Assembly: GCA_001025035.1 (NCBI GenBank)
Contig: LCZK01000010.1
Coordinates: 496,001-560,000 of the forward strand
Direction: 5' to 3'
DNA from: Actinobacteria bacterium IMCC26207
GTDB taxonomy: Bacteria > Actinomycetota > Acidimicrobiia > Acidimicrobiales > Microtrichaceae
DNA length: 64,000 nt
Position 1 is the stretch's first letter, and each line of letters begins with the position of its first letter. Under the pieces are notes generated by a model that searched no databases, was not told where the DNA came from, and saw only the letters and a list, made by a program, of their open reading frames with translations. The position numbers and the translations under genes were made by a program. Positions 60,732 through 64,000 of this stretch are shown one piece after another.

Positions 60732-63700
60732 TATCTCAACTCCACGGGATTGCTTTTGAGGTAAGTGTCACTAGCTGAGTCCTCAGAGACCCAGACACCG
60801 GCATGAAACTCTTGAAGGCTTCGCACTTGTAGATCGCTCTGTGCCCAGTCCCCGATGCCATTGGCCGCTGCTAGTGCTGCCGCTGCGGTGGTCAGCAACG
60901 GCACAAGGTGCGTGGCCGCTGCTCGACGAATATGTGCCCCGTCTGCACGTGGCCCGCGCCCCCTCGGGCTGTTGACTACTAGGTCAACTCCACCGCTCGA
61001 AATCAACTCAACTCCGTCGACTTCACCAGCGGCGGAGTCGGATCCATCGGCTGTAATTTTGGCCACGATCTGAGCAACCGCAATCCCCTGCTCGGTCAAA
61101 TAAGCAGCAGTCCCGGATGTGGCGACGATACTGAAACCCAAACTGACAAATCGTTTGGCTGCTCGTGCGCCAACCACTTTGTCCCGATCAGCAAGAGAGA
61201 AAAACACTGTTCCTTCTGTGGGCATGCGATCCCCCGCAGCAAGCTGAGATTTCGCAAACGCCATACCCACAGAGGTATCGATTCCCATGACTTCACCAGT
61301 GGAACGCATCTCTGGTCCAAGCACGGCATCAACATCTGGAAAGCGACTCCATGGAAGGACAGCCTCTTTCACTGCAATGTGGTCGCCTTGGACCTTTGGA
61401 ACGAGGAGACCTTCGACTCGGAGCTCTTCTAAGGTCGCACCGCACATGACCCGAGCGGCAATCTTTACCAGCGGCACTCCAGTTGCCTTTGCTACGAAAG
61501 GAACTGTTCGCGATGCCCTCGGATTGGCCTCAATCACAAAGACCTGACCGCTCCCGGGGACCTCGTCGGATCGCTTGACTGCAAACTGCACGTTGATCAA
61601 GCCCTTCACCTCAAGCGAGTTCGCAATACGCCTGGTGTAATCCTCGATCACGGCAATGGTCGCTTCGCTGAGGCCGACTGGCGGAATCACGCAGGCGGAA
61701 TCCCCAGAGTGCACTCCCGCTTCTTCAACGTGTTCCATGATTCCGCCAATGATGACCTCGCCTGTTGCATCGCGAATCGCGTCAACGTCAACCTCGGTTG
61801 CGTCTTCTAAGAACCGATCGATCAGAACAGGACGATCAGCAGACAGCCCTCCCTCTCGTCCAAGTGACCCGTTTGACGCAATTGCCTTCCAAGCGCGTTC
61901 AAGGTCTTCTGGCTCGTACACAATCTCCATTGCACGGCCACCAAGTACGTAGCTCGGCCGAATCAGCGCAGGAAACCCAATGCGATCAGTGGTGGCGAGC
62001 GCCTCTTCTAGCGTGGATGCTGTTGCGCCCGCTGGCTGGGGAATCTCGAGTCGGGCACACAGGGCACTCCAGTGGTTGCGATCCTCTGCGGCGTCGATAC
62101 TCGCAGCCGAGGTACCCAGGATCAGCTCTGGAGGCAACACGTTGGCCAGCTTGAGTGGAGTCTGTCCGCCCAATGAGACGATCACTCCGACGAGCTTGCC
62201 GCCCCCTTGCTCAGCGGACCGTCTCTCGGCATCGATGACATTGAGGACACCCTCGGTAGAGAGTGGCTCAAAGTAGAGACGATCAGAGGTGTCGTAATCA
62301 GTCGAAACCGTCTCTGGGTTGCAGTTGACCATGATCGTCTCGAAACCCGCATCCGACAGAGCGAAGCATGCATGAACACAGCAGTAATCAAACTCGATCC
62401 CCTGCCCGATCCGATTCGGCCCAGAGCCCAGGATGATCACCTTGTCTCTACTCGAAGGAGCAACCTCGCTCTCGTCCTCATAGGTGCCGTAGTGATACGG
62501 GGTTTCTGCCTCGAACTCTGCGGCGCAGGTGTCGACGGTCTTGTACGTCACCTCAACTCCAGCTGCTAGCCGGCCCGCTCGAACTTCCTCTTCACTCATA
62601 TCCCAGAGGTACGCCAACTGCGAATCTCCAAAACCAAGCTGCTTAGCGCGACGCCAGTCTCGACGGTCCATGGATGCAACGACATCACCAGCCGTTGAAC
62701 CAGATGTCTTGTGAGACTCAAGCGTGCTTCGCTCCTCACACAACATGAGTATTTGATCAAGGAACCAGCGGTCAATCTTTGTTGCTTGGAACACATCCTC
62801 CACGCTCACACCGCGACGGAGAAGAGATGCAACTTGGAAGATCCGATCGGGTGTTCCGATAGCAGCTTGAGCCATTAGCTCGACAGTTTCGACCTGATCG
62901 AACAGTTGCTCAGCTGCGTCACAGTTGAGTCCAGCGCGACCTTGTTCGAGTGAGCGCATTGCCTTCTGCAGGGATTCGGGGAAGGTACGCCCAATGGCCA
63001 TCACCTCGCCCACTGATTGCATCTGCGTGCCCAGAGTGGGCTCAGCTCCCGGGAACTTCTCGAACGCCCAACGCGGAACTTTGGTCACCACATAATCAAT
63101 GGAGGGCTCAAAGCTTGCCGGAGTCATTCTGGTGATGTCGTTAGGGATCTCGTCCAGGGTGTACCCCACGGCGAGCTTTGCAGCGATCTTGGCTATCGGG
63201 AACCCAGTGGCCTTGGATGCAAGCGCCGAGGAGCGACTCACTCGCGGATTCATCTCAATAATCGCCTGCTCCCCCGTCTCGGGATGGACTGCAAACTGCA
63301 CGTTGGAGCCGCCCGTCTCTACCCCCACCCGACGCATGACCTGAAAGGCCGTATCGCGCATGAGTTGATACTCAACGTCGGTCAGCGTCTGAGCTGGTGC
63401 GACGGTGATTGAGTCACCCGTATGGACTCCCATTGGATCAAAGTTCTCAATCGAACAGATGATCACGCAGTTATCGGCCTTATCGCGCATGACTTCAAGC
63501 TCAAACTCTTTCCATCCTGCGATGGACTTCTCAATGAGCACCTCTGTGATCGGGCTTGCATCGAGGCCACGGCCAACCATGAACTCGAACTCGGCTTGGG
63601 TGGAGGCAATTCCTGTTCCCTTGCCACCGAGGATGTAGGCCGGGCGGATGACTACTGGCAGACCAAGCTGGCCCAGCACTGCTGCGGCTTCAGTCATATC

Positions 63701-64000
63701 GTGCGCAATCCCGGACTCCGGCACATTGAGCCCAATTTCGATCATCGCCTGCTTAAAGAGATCACGATCCTCTGCTGTACGGATGGCCTGAGCGTCGGCG
63801 CCGATGAGTTCCACCCCATAGGCGTCGAGCACCCCCGTATCTGAAAGCTCCATCGCAAGGTTCAGAGCCGTCTGCCCTCCGAGAGTTGGAAGCACAGCGT
63901 CGGGTCGCTCTTTGTCGAGAATGCGCTCGAGGACATCAGCTACTAGCGGCTCGATGTACGTAGCATCAGCAAAATCAGGGTCAGTCATGATGGTGGCGGG
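60731..64000 (-). CDS. carB: Carbamoyl phosphate synthase large subunit, partial at the window end
   Basis: At least 1089 residues are encoded before the right edge; the gene lacks about its first 50 codons. The visible part begins within the first ATP-grasp unit ([18 protein letters not shown], matching the known N-terminal NPATIMTD motif). Two homologous ATP-grasp halves are seen: [16 protein letters not shown] in the first and [16 protein letters not shown] in the second. The allosteric MGS-like domain at the C-terminus has [13 protein letters not shown] and [11 protein letters not shown]. It makes carbamoyl phosphate for pyrimidine and arginine synthesis. carA should lie upstream outside the window. 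Confidence 0.96.
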   Translation of the reverse strand, partial: PATIMTDPDFADATYIEPLVADVLERILDKERPDAVLPTLGGQTALNLAMELSDTGVLDAYGVELIGADAQAIRTAEDRDLFKQAMIEIGLNVPESGIAHDMTEAAAVLGQLGLPVVIRPAYILGGKGTGIASTQAEFEFMVGRGLDASPITEVLIEKSIAGWKEFELEVMRDKADNCVIICSIENFDPMGVHTGDSITVAPAQTLTDVEYQLMRDTAFQVMRRVGVETGGSNVQFAVHPETGEQAIIEMNPRVSRSSALASKATGFPIAKIAAKLAVGYTLDEIPNDITRMTPASFEPSIDYVVTKVPRWAFEKFPGAEPTLGTQMQSVGEVMAIGRTFPESLQKAMRSLEQGRAGLNCDAAEQLFDQVETVELMAQAAIGTPDRIFQVASLLRRGVSVEDVFQATKIDRWFLDQILMLCEERSTLESHKTSGSTAGDVVASMDRRDWRRAKQLGFGDSQLAYLWDMSEEEVRAGRLAAGVEVTYKTVDTCAAEFEAETPYHYGTYEDESEVAPSSRDKVIILGSGPNRIGQGIEFDYCCVHACFALSDAGFETIMVNCNPETVSTDYDTSDRLYFEPLSTEGVLNVIDAERRSAEQGGGKLVGVIVSLGGQTPLKLANVLPPELILGTSAASIDAAEDRNHWSALCARLEIPQPAGATASTLEEALATTDRIGFPALIRPSYVLGGRAMEIVYEPEDLERAWKAIASNGSLGREGGLSADRPVLIDRFLEDATEVDVDAIRDATGEVIIGGIMEHVEEAGVHSGDSACVIPPVGLSEATIAVIEDYTRRIANSLEVKGLINVQFAVKRSDEVPGSGQVFVIEANPRASRTVPFVAKATGVPLVKIAARVMCGATLEELRVEGLLVPKVQGDHIAVKEAVLPWSRFPDVDAVLGPEMRSTGEVMGIDTSVGMAFAKSQLAAGDRMPTEGTVFFSLADRDKVVGARAAKRFVSLGFSIVATSGTAAYLTEQGIAVAQIVAKITADGSDSAAGEVDGVELISSGGVDLVVNSPRGRGPRADGAHIRRAAATHLVPLLTTAAAALAAANGIGDWAQSDLQVRSLQEFHAGVWVSEDSASDTYLKSNPVELR

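Overview
The window looks like a contiguous stretch of an actinobacterial (Actinomycetota) chromosome of moderate GC (mid-50s percent by eye), from an organism that probably uses coenzyme F420. The strongest evidence is the minus-strand block at the right end: carB-pyrD-pyrF-mihF-gmk-rpoZ-coaBC-metK-priA, then def-fmt-rsmB and ribD-ribE-ribBA-ribH. This order, the actinobacterial integration host factor mIHF, and a PriA without a Walker A motif are typical of actinobacteria. GTG and TTG starts are frequent. A species cannot be named from the sequence. Genes are densely packed: no gene-free stretch exceeds about 265 bases (the longest is 26210-26470), and I found no rRNA, tRNA, CRISPR array, insertion sequence or prophage.

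Layout. 1-5.5 kb: the end of an ABC transporter ATPase, two crotonase-fold acyl-CoA enzymes, a dienoyl-CoA-reductase-like SDR and an MMPL exporter, suggesting lipid or acyl-CoA metabolism. 5.5-11.2 kb: nitrobindin-like protein, DNA photolyase, APC permease, deazaflavin-dependent nitroreductase, S4 RNA-binding protein and the GTPase YsxC. 11.2-17.4 kb: acyl-CoA dehydrogenase, Baeyer-Villiger-type monooxygenase, HSL-type esterase, a lipocalin lipoprotein and two small conserved proteins. 17.5-19.75 kb: a membrane-anchored fusion of YceI, cytochrome c and a copper hydroxylase. 19.9-30.8 kb: DEAD-box helicase, rRNA methyltransferase, flavoproteins, a Cds1-like PLP enzyme, an F420-type LLM oxidoreductase, a flavoprotein-FNR fusion with an MDR dehydrogenase, a PNPOx-fold protein and an MBL hydrolase.

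30.9-44.9 kb is the most unusual region. It holds an FTR1 iron permease behind a perfect 15-bp inverted repeat, then three large GGDEF-EAL proteins in 13 kb. These are interleaved with a FIST sensor gene (its stop is 4 nt from the next start), a GH3 glycosidase, a possible acyl transferase of the GNAT/autoinducer-synthase fold and a small membrane protein. The three c-di-GMP proteins differ in catalytic residues: one looks like an intact phosphodiesterase with an I-site cyclase domain, one is degenerate at both sites, and one is intact at both. The last has a nested RNA hairpin covering its ribosome binding site.

44.9-64 kb is housekeeping: a TrmH-family RNA methyltransferase, the riboflavin genes, a MogA/MoaB-like gene, translation initiation and termination factors, primosome, methionine/SAM, CoA, nucleotide and pyrimidine genes. 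carB is cut by the window end.

All family assignments come from motifs read by eye; no database search was run.
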